This document shows, piece after piece, positions 1-12,500 of a stretch of DNA of 64,000 bases. Source of the DNA: Saccharina japonica (lineage: Eukaryota; Sar; Phaeophyceae; Laminariales; Laminariaceae); the NCBI GenBank assembly GCA_008828725.1, contig MEHQ01002613.1, positions 281,988 through 345,987 on the forward strand, read 5' to 3'. The position numbers and the translations under genes are program-made. The notes beneath the pieces are model-generated. The model did not search any database. It saw nothing but the letters and a program-made list of their open reading frames with translations, and was not told the DNA's origin. Each line of letters begins with the position of its first letter. Position 1 is the stretch's first letter.

Positions 1-468
1 CGCCGTATGTAGGCATGAGTAGATCGAATCGGTCGAATGAATCGGTGTTGAAGGTACTGGATGTGCCCATGCCGACGTTTGCGCTTGGTTGGGATTTAAT
101 TTGAAGCTAGGGAAGCACCGCACGGCTTGCATGCAAGGTGGCGTTATTCGCATCCCCGAGCGTCCCCCGAGACGGAGGACGGGGCTAGGAACGGGGCGCG
201 CATCTCGCTCTCGCGGTCAGGCTCCGATTCCGCCCGTCTCTGCCCATGCATACATTCGCCGTCGATACCAGACCAACGCAAGTCTGGCCGAGAGACTCGA
301 CAGGGCGGGTATACACTGCCTGAAACACATGCCATAGCCAGGGTATATCGGCTTACAGCAGTTAGTCGCCCAGCACGCGTATAACATGGATGCACATGCT
401 GTCGTTTTTCCCCAAGCGCGCCGTAACGCAATGCGCAACATTTTTTTCCCACCCGTGCCTCGCGGCAG

Positions 469-577
469 GTCTTGCGTGGGCAAATGGCGGGAGTTGGAGC
501 GGAAGACGTGGGACAGGAAGATGCACGACGTGGGACGTGTCCAGTCCATTCTCGCCTCGTCGGGGAAGGTTTTGCAG
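469..577 (+). CDS. Most upstream recognised exon of the HECT ligase
   Basis: An acceptor CAG at 466-468 opens a 109-base exon (phase 2 in, phase 0 out) closed by a GTGTGA donor at 578. It encodes a charged stretch with GKWRELERKTWDRKMHD followed by VQSILASSGKVLQ. Its phase matches the next exon at 1099. Bases 1-468 hold no exon I can support; an in-frame ATG lies at 386, but the first exon of a UBE3-type gene would normally carry an IQ-like N terminus, which I do not see here. Confidence 0.5.
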
Positions 578-3500
578 GTGTGAGCAAGAGCTAATTTCCC
601 CCAAATCATTGGAAGGGTGATTTTTATGGGACGGCGCGAATCATGGAATAGTAAATATATACGAGTAGCGCAAAGAGTCGAATAGCGCAACTCATTCGAT
701 AGAGCGAATGATAGATGCGCTGTCGATGGATGGTTCGTTGTACACCCTCGTCTTGTGTTTCGAAACCGGGGATCGTATTTTTTTTCCCCGCTCAGGAAGT
801 ATTGTCTTTTGTGCGCGTATGGATTTTCTTGTATATTTTTGTTTCGGTCTGAGCCTGACCTGGTCTGTCGTGTCTTGTCAGTGTAGATCCCCCGTTGGCG
901 ATTCGACTACAGTAGAGCTGTTTCTTTCGTTCAAAATAAGTAGCAGCTTTACAAGGTGCGAAACGATTCGATAGTCTCTCCCTCAATCCAGCCGTAACTC
1001 AACACCCCCCCCCCCCTACAACCTCTCCCCACGCCCGCCCGCCCGCCCGCCCTACCCCACTCCCCATTGCGGCTGTCTCCCCCTGCATGGCACCGCAGCT
1101 CCCCTCCCCCGTGCTATTGACTATTCTCTCTCAACTGGTCAACTTTCACACCTTCCCACGTGATGCCGGGAGATTCCGAGCCGCGTTAGCCCTAGTCACG
1201 GCCGCCCCCGCCGCCGCCCCCGGGGGCGCCAGCGGAGATCCACGGGGTCACGGCCTCTTCGCTCCGCTGGAAGCGCCTAGCAGCCCAAGCGGCGGCGGCA
1301 GTGGCGGTGGCGGGAATGGGAGTGGGGGTGTCCGGGATAGTGTCGGCGCTGCTGCTGCTGCTACTAAGGCGGCGGCGGCGGCGCTTGCTGCGGGCGATGC
1401 GTGGACGGTGCTTGTCAATCGGCTCGGGGCGCTTTGCTTGCAGTATATCGCTCAGCTAGCAGCAGGAGCGACGGCGGCGGCGGGGGTGGATGCGGTGGGG
1501 ATGGATGATGGCGGTGGCTCCCGGGGCGGCGCGGTCGGCGGCGGCGTCGGCGGTGGGAAGGGCGAGAAAGGCGACGCGATGGACTTGGATGAAGGCACCG
1601 CCTCGGCCTCGGCCTCCTCGGCTGGGATGGAGGTGAGGTCGGGATGCACACGGGTACACGTGTGGCCGAGGTCCCCCCGCCCCCGCGGTCGAGTTATATT
1701 ATTTGTGCGGGGTGGAGAACCTTTGCTCCGCACAAGGGGGATGATCGTATCACGTAGTGTTTATATGGTAAGGCACCCACGAGGCAGTTACATAGTGCTC
1801 CCATTCCTGTCTCCGGAAGTGGCCACACCAGAAATTAAATTAACTCATTGAAGCTGTCATGCCATCTGCAAGTCCGCCTTACAAGCGGTTCTTAGTAGGA
1901 TGCAGCTCGCCCTTCATGCGACTCGCCCAACACCTCACGGCGCTTCGCGCTTGGTGCTAGCAATGTCTGCCTGGTCGGTGAAAACCCGACATGCTTCGTC
2001 CCGGCATGGTAGGGATGCGAGGGTCTACGGTCATACGGCTACGGCCATGCATTGATATGATATACACCCCCCCCCCCTGCGCAATGTTGGCGTGAGAAAA
2101 GAACATTGTGAAGACATTGAACAATGTAGGAAACCCCTCAAGGTGCTGACCATATCTCAATTCGGTGCGCCTAATGGCATGCTATATTGTTCAATATCTC
2201 TACGTACAAGGATTTTTTGTTGCGTCCACATTGTGATAGGTGGGGAGCCCTGGCCACCAGATGTGTGGATTTTTTTTTTTAAATTTACCGTTTTAGAACT
2301 GCAGCCCCGTTTCGGGGACAAATTACTTGGAGTTAAGAGTCAAGTAGGCGTTTCTGTACATTCAGTGCACTACAGTAGTATTAGGGTTAAGGTGTTGTTC
2401 CAGGATTACGTTTTTCGGTACCTTTACAGTCCCTAAAAGAGGCAGGTGGAGGTAGAGGGGGAATCGGGCTACTGCTGTAGTGGACCGGCCCTTCAAAGCT
2501 CAAGGAGTGCCTTTAGTAACGAGGGTAAGGGGTTGAATTGTTGAAATCCCAAGATGTTGTTGTCTTATAAACCCGAGCCCGAACCCGGAAGGGATTTTCC
2601 TGGAATATTCGTCGGCCAAGGAGAAACGTATATTTTCCAATCAAGTATATCCGAACCTCTGGAAGAGTTTTTCCTGGAAAAATCGTCAACCAATGAGAGA
2701 ACGACAAAACATTTTCCAATTGAGTACGACTAATATCCGAATCTGGAAGGATTTTTCCCGGAAAAGTCCGCCGGCCAATAAGAGAAAGACAAATACGTGC
2801 CCAACTGAAATATCCCGTCTACAAATATATATATATATGTGTGTCCTTTCGATTTTTTTGGGGATGAAGGTACGGGCCGCCGCGGACTCTGCCGTTCGAG
2901 TATTCGCCCTTCTCTCGTCGCCGGAGGAGTGGTGCTTCCGACGAGCCTTGCCGGAGACCGGGGGGGAAAAGGCGGAGCGGCACTCGGACCACCCCTGTCG
3001 AAGGTTTCTGTCGTCGCTTGCCCTTGGCAGGGTTCTGCTCCGCCCGGGTGCCGAACACAGCGGTCGCGGCGGAGGTGGCGGCGGCGATGGCGGGGGCGGG
3101 GGCGGGAGCGGGGGCGGTGGCGGGGGCGGGAGCGGGACTTTGGGGCGAGCTGTGGAATGCGTCGACGGTCGGAAGGGGGGAGTCCAGCTGACGGTGCGAG
3201 CGGAGAGGGACGAGACCACCGGGGAATGGACGCGGTCGCCGCGGTTGTTCGGAGTCCTGCGCGTCCTGTGGGACGTGTCGTCTCCGGGAGGGGGTGGTGG
3301 CGCCGCGACCGGGGCGGAGGCGACGGCGACGGCGACGGCAGGAGCGGCGGCGGCGGCGGTGCGGCTACTCTGCGCGTCTTCTCTGGAGGCTCTCGCTATC
3401 GGCGGAAGCGGTGGGGGCGAGGGTGTCGGGGGTGAGTCGTCCCCTGTGGAGAAGTCGTTGGGCCGCCGCCGTCGCCGGGAAGGGGAAGGAGGAGGAGGAG

Positions 3501-6500
3501 GAGGAGGAGGAGGGCCAGGAGGAGCAGGAGCAGGAGAAGCTGTGGAGACCCTGCCCGCGGCAGCGGTAGCGGCGGCGGTGGTTGCGGCTGGTAAGGGGCG
3601 GCAGTACGGCGGACGTCCGTCGTCGCACCCGGAGAGAAGGCGAAGAAGAGAGGTCTTGGAAGCGTTTTGCTCGGCTGTCCTCCCGGCCCCGAGGCTGCTG
3701 GAGCACCCCCTCAGGGCGCTGCTGGTTGATCCGATGCTGGTCGGCGATGCCACGCCGTGGTGGCGGCTGGTGTCCATGGCGGGGGTTGCGGTGGGGACGG
3801 AGGAAGGGGCGGGGGGGAGGGGTGGGGGTGGCGGCGACGCGGCGAGAAGACGTGACGTTGCTTGGGCCGTCGCGAACATTTTACGGGTGCGTCTTTTTTT
3901 GTTTTGTTTTTGCGCGTTCTGTTTTTTTTTTTTTTTTTTTTTTTGTCATCCCGCTTGTGCTTCCCTTTTTTGTTGGAGGGCTGCAGGTTGCCCGGTTTGT
4001 TTTTTTTGTGGGCTGGTGTATCGGCTCTACTTCAGTAGTTACTACTACTGATGTCATGTTTTTTTTTTTTTCGATCGTGTTGTTGTTTGTTTGTTAGCGT
4101 CGCGGCGTATGCATCGGCAAGGAACGACACAGTTTTCTATTCAGTTGGAGTTGGATGCCTTGTCGTATACCACTCTGGCTCGAAATATAAGCACATTTTA
4201 TACATTAAAATTTAATTCAAAATGTCTTTATATTTAAGGAAAGAGTGGACTGGTCTAGCCATTAACCACCGGGTGAATAGTCCGTCCCGTGGTAATAATA
4301 CCAAGTGGCCAAACCAGCAAGATGTGCAAAATATTACCCCCCTCCACGATTTTTGTCCACGCCGTCGTAATGCTGCTCTCTTCGTCACGACAATGAAAGA
4401 ATGAAACGAAAACTGGGGTCGAAAATGAACAACGACAACAAAAACGAAAACGAACGCAACGACCAAACTAAAGCAAACTACATATCATACGTTCAAGCTA
4501 CAAAAACAAAAGACAGAAAGCTTGAAACGAAAACAAAACAAGAAAACTGCAGCAAAACCGAGAACAAAAATGAAAACAACAAATACAAAAACAATGACAA
4601 CAACAACTAAAAAACAACAACAACAACAACAAAAACGAAAACGAACGCAACGACCAAACTAAAGCAAACTACATATCATACGTTCAAGCTACAAAAACAA
4701 AAGACAGAAAGCTTGAAACGAAAACAAAACAAGAAAACTGCAGCAAAACCGAGAACAAAAATGAAAACAACAAATACAAAAACAATGACAACAACAACTA
4801 AAAAACAACAACAACAACAACAAAACACAAAACACAAAAACAAAAATACCAACAGCAAAGAAAATCTAACTGAACGGTGTTTTGTTTTTGTTTCTTCCTT
4901 CTTGCTACCTAACCGTCTTTTGCTTTGCAAGGTGGACACCGGGGTGGGAGCGACGTCGACAGCGGCCAGCGCGGGGCACGCGCGGTGCCTGGTACGGGCC
5001 CTGTGCCTGCTCCTTCGGAAGGTCTCTCTTCACGCATTGCTTCAAGGCGCGGGGGGTGGGGGGGACGCATCATCGGGAGGGTTGGAGGGCGCTGCAGAGG
5101 TGATAATTTAGGGGGTTAAGGAAATAAAGAATAGCGCATTGGACAGATCTATGTATCACGGTCACGGTCTACTGCAGTAGTATTATCATCTACTGCTGTA
5201 CGTAGATCCCCTGTATACATCAGGTACCGGTATGTCTGTTGTTGTGTGATGCTGTGCGGAGTCCGGTATCGTATATTATATTCAGATTCAACCCAGCAAA
5301 CAATTGTGCTCATCATATCATATCTAGAGCATGCAGATCGTAGGACGGCTCCTACCCGGCAAACATGACCTGGATCATGCAGATCGTAGGACGGCTCCCA
5401 CCCCCGGCAAACATAACCTGAATTATGCACATCACGGCACCTGGTTCCCCCCAACTACATCTACTCCCCTCCACTGCCGCCCCTCGACTGCTGCCCCGCC
5501 TTGCTCTGCCCCGCCCCCAAAAAGCTTGCGAACCACGACAACGTTGACGGTGACGAAGACGACGAGGACATCGACATGAATGACGTATTCTCGGCCGCAA
5601 CCGATAGGGGGGCGGCCGCATCGTCGTCATCATCATCAGCACCAGGAGCAGGGGTTTCCGCGGGCGCCGCCGCAGGCGGTGGTGGAGTCGGGGGGAACGG
5701 GGGCAGCGGAGCAAGTGGTGATTTCGCAGGGGGTGGGATTCGGCTCGAGACCATCGTGCGCCACCACCGCCGCCGCTGCGCGATGCGAGTCGAGGCCGCC
5801 GCCACGGTGGCCGCTGCGGCTGAGCGCTCGCCTGCTCCGGCGAAGGGCTCGAGGGTTTCTAGGACTCAGGAGGCGGCGATGAGAGGGCGGCGGCGGCGCC
5901 CGGAATCGAGGGCGGCCTGGGCAGCGACGGCGGCGGGGGAGGCGGAGGCGATGGCGGCGGCGGCGGGCAGGCTGGCGGACCCCGTGGTGGTAGGAAAACT
6001 GTTCGACAGCATTCTGCCCCCCGTTGCGAGATTCGCCGCGGAAGAGCGAGAGCGATCAGCTGGGGGTAACGCGCCGGACGCGAGGGGGGGAGGGGGTGGG
6101 GTTGTCGGTGACGTTGCAGCTGCAGCTGCAGCAGCTGCTGGTGCTGGTGCTGCACCTGTTTCCGGCGTTAACGGCGGTGGCAGTGGCGGCGATAGAGTGA
6201 AGGGGGCGGGGGTTGGGGTGTCGGTAGCCGATGGGTCTGCCGTGGGGATGGCGACGGGGGGAGTGCTAAGCGCCGACGGTGCTCGGGGAAGCGCACCCCC
6301 CGAGGACTACGGCGACGAGTGCGATATCGACGGCGGTCGTAATCGCGATGGGGACAGTGATGGTGGTGGTGATGGTGATGATGATGACGGCGATATCGAC
6401 CCGGTCCTAGCCCTGTGCACGCTGTACGCGGACCTCGTCATGGACGGAGTGCGAGGGGGGGGGGGCAGCAGCGCGGCCAGCAGCGCGGCCGGATCCGCCG

Positions 6501-9500
6501 CCGGAGGCGGCGACGCCGGTTCGTCGACGAAAACAGCCCCCGGAAAGTCGGTGCTTAACGCGCTTGCCTTCGGGAGGCCACGGGCGCCTATCGCGGCTCG
6601 GCTCTGGGCTTACCTCCAGCGGCGGCATAACTTGGAGCTGTACGCGCAAGGGGGGAGCAAGGCGGCGGAGGGGGGTGGGGGGGCGGCGGACGGAGGGGTG
6701 CAGTCCGCTCTGTTTTTGTTTTGCTCGGCGTGCAGGTGGGTCGGGGTTTCTGGAGATAGTGGCTTTGGGGGCGGGGTGGGTGGGGCGGGGTTCAGTCTGC
6801 GCCTTCTTCCTTTTTTGGTGAAACGCCATAACATTTGTTGCTTATTTTGGCACTTCTGTGCGTGGGGGGGGGGAGGGGTGGCGGGCGAAAAGGGATGCCA
6901 TAAGGACGTGGAACTACAAGTACGACAGCAGTGGTGTTTTTTTTTCTCTTCTTGAATATTTCGTTAGCTCGCCTTCTTTATTCAACCCCTTGCATTCACG
7001 CTTCGTTAACTTTTTTTTCTTCTTATTTTTTTTATTACTCCGGAGGTTTGGTAAAAATGAATATTAAGCTCACCACAAACCTCCACCTTCCGAATACGTG
7101 TCGTGTGTCAATTTAGTCCATCGTCCCTCAACCTCTTTACGACCGCAACCCCCTCAAGGTTTGGGTTGTGGAGCTAAATAACTTGGAATTCGAGTGGAAA
7201 ATAGCTGCAGTAGAAAAAGGGCTAGTGTTACAGCAGTAGTATGGGTTACAACAGAAGCCTGGGGTTTCGATGTGTTTGGTAGGCTCACCTTATTTTCTCC
7301 CCAACCAATCAAGTTGACGCTGTCACCCATATGCAAGAGAAGTTCGCCTCACAAGCGGTTCTTCGTAGAATGCAGCTCACCCTTCATGCGACTGGCGGAA
7401 CACCTCACGGCGCTTCGCGCTTGGTCCAAGCCATGTCTGCCTGGTCGGTGAAAACCCCGACGTGCTCCGTCCCGGCATTGTAGGGGTACAAGGGTCTGTG
7501 GTCATACGACTACGGCCATGCACGACATGCGGCTAATGAGTACGCCCTCCCCTCCCATCTGTCCTCCGCTTTCTACACGCCGCTTGCTGTCGATGCAGTC
7601 ACCAGCTTCTTGCGCTCGACGATGAAGAGTTCTACGAGAAACAGAGGCCTCTCACGCTCGAGGAGTTTCGGCAGCTAGCGGTTTTCCTCAAGGATTGGCT
7701 GTGCCGGTGAGAAACGAGTGGGGGGGGAGGGGGGTCAGGGGCTGCTTGATTGGTCACCGCAAGTGTTGAGAGTGCCGATAATAGCATTAAGTTCGCACCG
7801 AAGTACGATTGATTTTCGGCGCTCGATTTTTTTTTCAGAACGGTAAGGTTAAGGTTGCCAAAATATCGAACAAAAAAGGTGTTTTCGGAAATATTTGCTA
7901 GAGAGCCTTCCGAAAATAAAATGTTCGGATTTTTTCACCCCTTGTATACCGTCGTCGTCCAGAAATGAACGAGCGCTGAAAAAAAAAACGATTGCACCGC
8001 TGTGCGAGCTCAACGCTATTTACTAGTTACGGTAGTTCCGTAGGTGTTTTATGAATAGTACTAACAATACTGTTAAATGTACTGCAGGTGTTGGTTACTG
8101 TTCACGTATGTTTTCATTTTTTGGTAGGTGTTAAAGTTACGGTACGTGTTGAGTTGCGGTTTGTGCTGCGTAGGGTTTACTCAAAAGTAGGCGTTGGGTG
8201 CTGTTGGTGGTTACCGTCAGGAGGTACCCCAGGTTGTTCGTTACTACCTGGTACTGCTGCTGTAGTTGCTGTCGAGGTTGTGGTCACCATGGCAGGGCCG
8301 CTCGAATGCTTGCACGGCCGGTGCAGGCTGGGGTAGCAGTCGATTCGGCTGCCCCTGCTGGACAGTACGTCCTCCTACACCCCCCCGCTGTTTCCACGCC
8401 TCCTTTCCATCCTTATCCGGAGTTTCCACGCGGCGCTGCTCTGCGTTCTGAATCCCGTACGCCTCCTGAAAAACATCGAAACCCGCGACGGAAATGTATT
8501 CTGCAATCTATGGCTAGGGTATCCTATCGTACCATGCGTATGGTATCATGTCGGCTCACATGATGTCATATAATATCATATATATGATACTTCGTATCTT
8601 GGTACAATGTATTATAGCATGTATTATCGTAGCGCACCAATCATACCATATCGAAAGCATAGCATGTCACACGTCGTATCTTGGTATCATGTGATATCAT
8701 AGTACGCGAATCATACGAGGTACCTTATCAATACCAAATGGCATCACATCGTATCATACCATACTGCATCGTATAACACCATGCCATTTTGTATAATGTA
8801 ATACTTCGAAGTATCATATGCGTTAGTGGACACACACTATGTGCAACTCCTTCTGTCGTTCGTGCGCGAGTTCCTTCTATGTTGGTGCCTTGAGGTGCGG
8901 GGCTGTGCCTTTCCAATTTGTGTGTGCGTGTACGTAAATCTCTGGTATGCGACCTGTGCGAGTCGCCTGTGTTAATTGTTCGTGTCTGAGATTACTTCGT
9001 GCTTTTGGATTGGATATGTGCCTTCCCAAAATGCGAGTTCGTGTGCCTCTCGTGCGTGCGTATAACATAATATCATATCACATCTTATAATATCATATCA
9101 TATCATGTATGAGAACACATCACGAGTATATCATATCACTTCATCACCATACCAGGTATCACATAATAGCACATCGTACCTTATCACACGATGATACACT
9201 AACAAATAATATCGTATCATACGTATGGTAGGCTATACTGGCTGGACCCGGTAATCCCTCGGCTGCTGGAGGAAAGCCTGCCATTGGACCCCGCGGCGGC
9301 CCTGGGGCACTGTGAGGACCGACTTAGGGAGGCGTTTCTCCTGCTATCAGCGACCAGGCTGTTCAACCAGCTCTACGAGCGAAACACCAGGTCTGTTCAG
9401 GGTGGACATATGTAGGAAACAGGAAGTTTTATTTCGGAGATTTTTCGTTCGGAAAGCGTTGATCTATGGCGTTGTCCGCCTCAAAAGGGGCATGGGATGG

Positions 9501-12500
9501 GGATAGGATCAAATAGATGCGGTATTTTGTGTACGAGGAAAAACGAAGAATGTGGAACACTGTGCGGCCGACGTGTGATGTGTGATAGCTTGTCCCAAGA
9601 CGAGCTTCGACGATTAGAGTAGCGTCTTGACGGGACGTGTGATGAGCTGTTGTACCGTATGGCGTATGACCTCTCTCTCTCTCTTTGTCTGTTTCTCTCC
9701 CGCTCCCCGTTGTTCTTGCTGCTGCTGCGGTTGATGTTGTTGTTGTTGTTGTTGTTGTTGTTTTTCAGGCGGAGTTTCCTCGACGCGGAGGAGTGGTACT
9801 GGAAAGCGATTTCTGCCAAGGAGCTGTCTCCGCCCGACCGAGGTAAACGAAACGATTAGACACCAAGCCGAACAAGAACAAACCCAAACCGAATCAAACG
9901 AAGCCGAACCGAACAAAATGGAATATAATCGAACTAACCTAAACTAAACCAATACTCGTGCATACCAGGTATATATAATGCATAGAAACGCGTAGAAACG
10001 GAGCTAAATCTCCTTCCAGCTGATGGGCAAGCTTTTTTTTTCTTTTTCTTGGCGTTCCCTACTTTAGCCTTGTCTATGCACCTGTGTCCACATCTGTGTA
10101 TGGCTGTGTCTTGTGTGTGTCTGTCTGTTTCTCTGTGCGTCTTGTCATATCTCTGTCTGTAGACTGTGTGCAGACCGTACATATAGACCCTGTGTGGACT
10201 GTGTGTAGACGGTGTGCAGACTATGTGTGTGCCGTGTTGTGGAGTTGCAACTGTGTGTAGGCGGTGTATGTTGTTTGGTGGTCTGGTTGTGTCTACACTG
10301 CGTCGCTTAAGCAGCCGCCACCGCTACGTACTGCTGACCTATCTCATGCCTCTCGCTTGCTGTTGGCGCTCTGTTCGTTTTTACTGTCCCCGGCTTGGTA
10401 TTTTGCGCGCGCGGGCGCACACACGGACATCCCCACGCCCATGCGACAGGAGACCCTCGGTTCGCGTTTTTAAGCAGGGGTAACCTTGCTGCCGTGCTGA
10501 CCAACATCCCTCAGGTGAACGTCCCTCTTCCCGACGGAAAACAGGCTTGACAATAGCACCGCACAGGTATTAGTCGCTGAACGTCTTAGTGGTACCCAAT
10601 CCCATCAGGCATTACGATGGTAGGCTGGAATTTGTTTTTGTTGTAGTGCCTGTGTCGGGAGGTTCAGCGCTAAGCGTTTCGTCTTAATCCTCCTCCCGGC
10701 ATTGTAGGGATGCGAGGGTCTACGGTCTTGCGACTACGGCCATGCATGAAAATGAAGTACCCCCCCCCCCCCCTGTTGTCTGACAATTTGACTATTTTGA
10801 TGTTTTGATGGTGTTCATATACTTCGAAGTATACTTCTACAGCAGTAGTATGCAGTATTAACTGCGTAGTGCATTTAGGTAATGGCACAAGGCTGCCCGC
10901 TTGATCAGAAAGGAATATTTTTCGTTTACGTTTCTTCCGGCTTGTCGACATGGTTTTGTCGTCATTGGAACCCGTTCCGTTCGCCCTGTACATACGTGGA
11001 ACACACGGGCGCGCATGACCCCCTTCGCAGGGGTGAAATCGATGTGTTACGTTTACCCTTGTGAAATATGTTCGTTTTTTCGTGCGCAATATTTTGTTTA
11101 TGGCGCCAATCTCATGTGAAAATAAACCTTAAACCTCATGAAACTGGTTTTATGCTCTCTTCGTGTTTTTTTTTTAATTCTTCAGTGGAACAGTTTGTTT
11201 TTTTCGTTTTTTTTTTTTGTGTGTTTTTGTTTGGTAAATAGCTGGTAAGTAGCACCGTAATTTTGTCATTTCTTGGGTTGATGTCTTTTTTTCTGTTTCT
11301 TTCGTTAATCTTGAAAAAGAAAATGACACGTTGTTTCGCCTTTTTTTTTTCGTGTCGTTTTTCGTTGTTTTTTTTGCTCCTGCCACGTGTGGCTGGTGCG
11401 TGTGCCCCCTCAGGTGATCCCTTTCTTCCAGAGGGTGGCCATTTTCCGGCAGATGATCGACGCGGAAAAGGGAGAGCATCAGAGCAATACCTCCTTCACA
11501 CGCGTGAGTACTTTTCGCCACAAAATAATAGTGATGACGAGGGGTGGGGGGTGGAAGTGTACTCATATCATGCATGGCCGTAGTCGTATGATCATAGACC
11601 CTTGCATCCCTACAATGCCGGGACGGAGAGGGTGTGGAGGTGTACTCATATAGTGCATGACCGTAGTCGTATGACCATAGACCCTCGCATTCCTACAAGA
11701 CCCGGACGGAGCACGTCGGGTTTTCACCGACCAGGCAGACATGGCTTGGCACTAAGTGCGAAGCGCCGTGAGGTTGTTCGGCGAGTCGCACGATGGGTGA
11801 GCTGCATCCTGCTAAGAACCGCTTGTAAATCGGGCTTTCTTCCATATGAATGGCATCGTGAAATATATTGGTTTGTTTTCTTGTGTGGCCATTTCTCCAG
11901 AGAGGTGCCATGGGGTTTTTCGCTGTGGTTGCGTCGAGTACTTGCTTGAGCTATATGCGTAGCTCTAGCTTTATTACTCGTTTTGTTCCCCGTGCCAAAA
12001 ACACACGCGTAACAGCAGTGTTCCCTCTTTATCAAAGGTGTAATTTTTCACATACTCTCCACTGCTCTTAGTCTTGTCTTGTACCGGTAATTCTTTCACA
12101 AAGTTAGTTGCACTTATAATCCGGAATACCTGGTATGATACCAGAGTACTACTGTAGTTCAAGGGACCTTTCCCGCCTGTGATCTGCTAGACCATCAAAT
12201 GGCGCGAGACTCGGCCAGCTCTGTTGTGGCTGTTGTTTGTGGTGATGGTGTCAGTGGTGCTGGTGTCGGTGTCCGTTTTATTTCTGCCACAAACTGCCAT
12301 AAGAGCAGGCTTGATCAGCTCTTGTCGGTGGAATGCAACACGCGACTCTTTGATGCCACGAGTCCTTGAGTGCCCCCCCCCCCCCCGTAGCAAATGTCTG
12401 CCTGGTCGGTGAAAACCCAACATGCCCCGTCCCGGCATCGTCGGGATGCGAGGGTCTATGGTCATACGACTACGGCCATGCATGAATATCGAGTGCACCC

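Larger units (their letters stand above)
1099..6735 (+). other. N-terminal low-complexity exon block of the HECT ligase
   Basis: Four exons (1099-1632, 2870-3886, 4932-5099, 5525-6735), phase 0 at every internal junction, encode the region before the conserved pre-HECT core. Islands that look globular, such as PVLLTILSQLVNFHTFPRDA, LLEHPLRALLVDP, ARCLVRALCLLLRK and PIAARLWAYLQRRHNLE, are separated by runs of Gly, Ala, Ser and Asp. Examples are the Gly-rich runs near 3070-3140 and 3490-3520 and an Asp-rich acidic run near 6345-6400. The runs come from GGC/GGG/GCG triplet repeats and would vary in length between individuals. The islands resemble helical repeat segments of UBE3B/UBE3C N-terminal regions, but I cannot align them with certainty. 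Confidence 0.75.

Noticed and set aside
3294-3706. Arg-rich and Ser/Pro-rich frames overlapping HECT exon 2870-3886
   Set aside because: They are shadow frames of GC-rich coding sequence; the exon frame has the right phase and borders.
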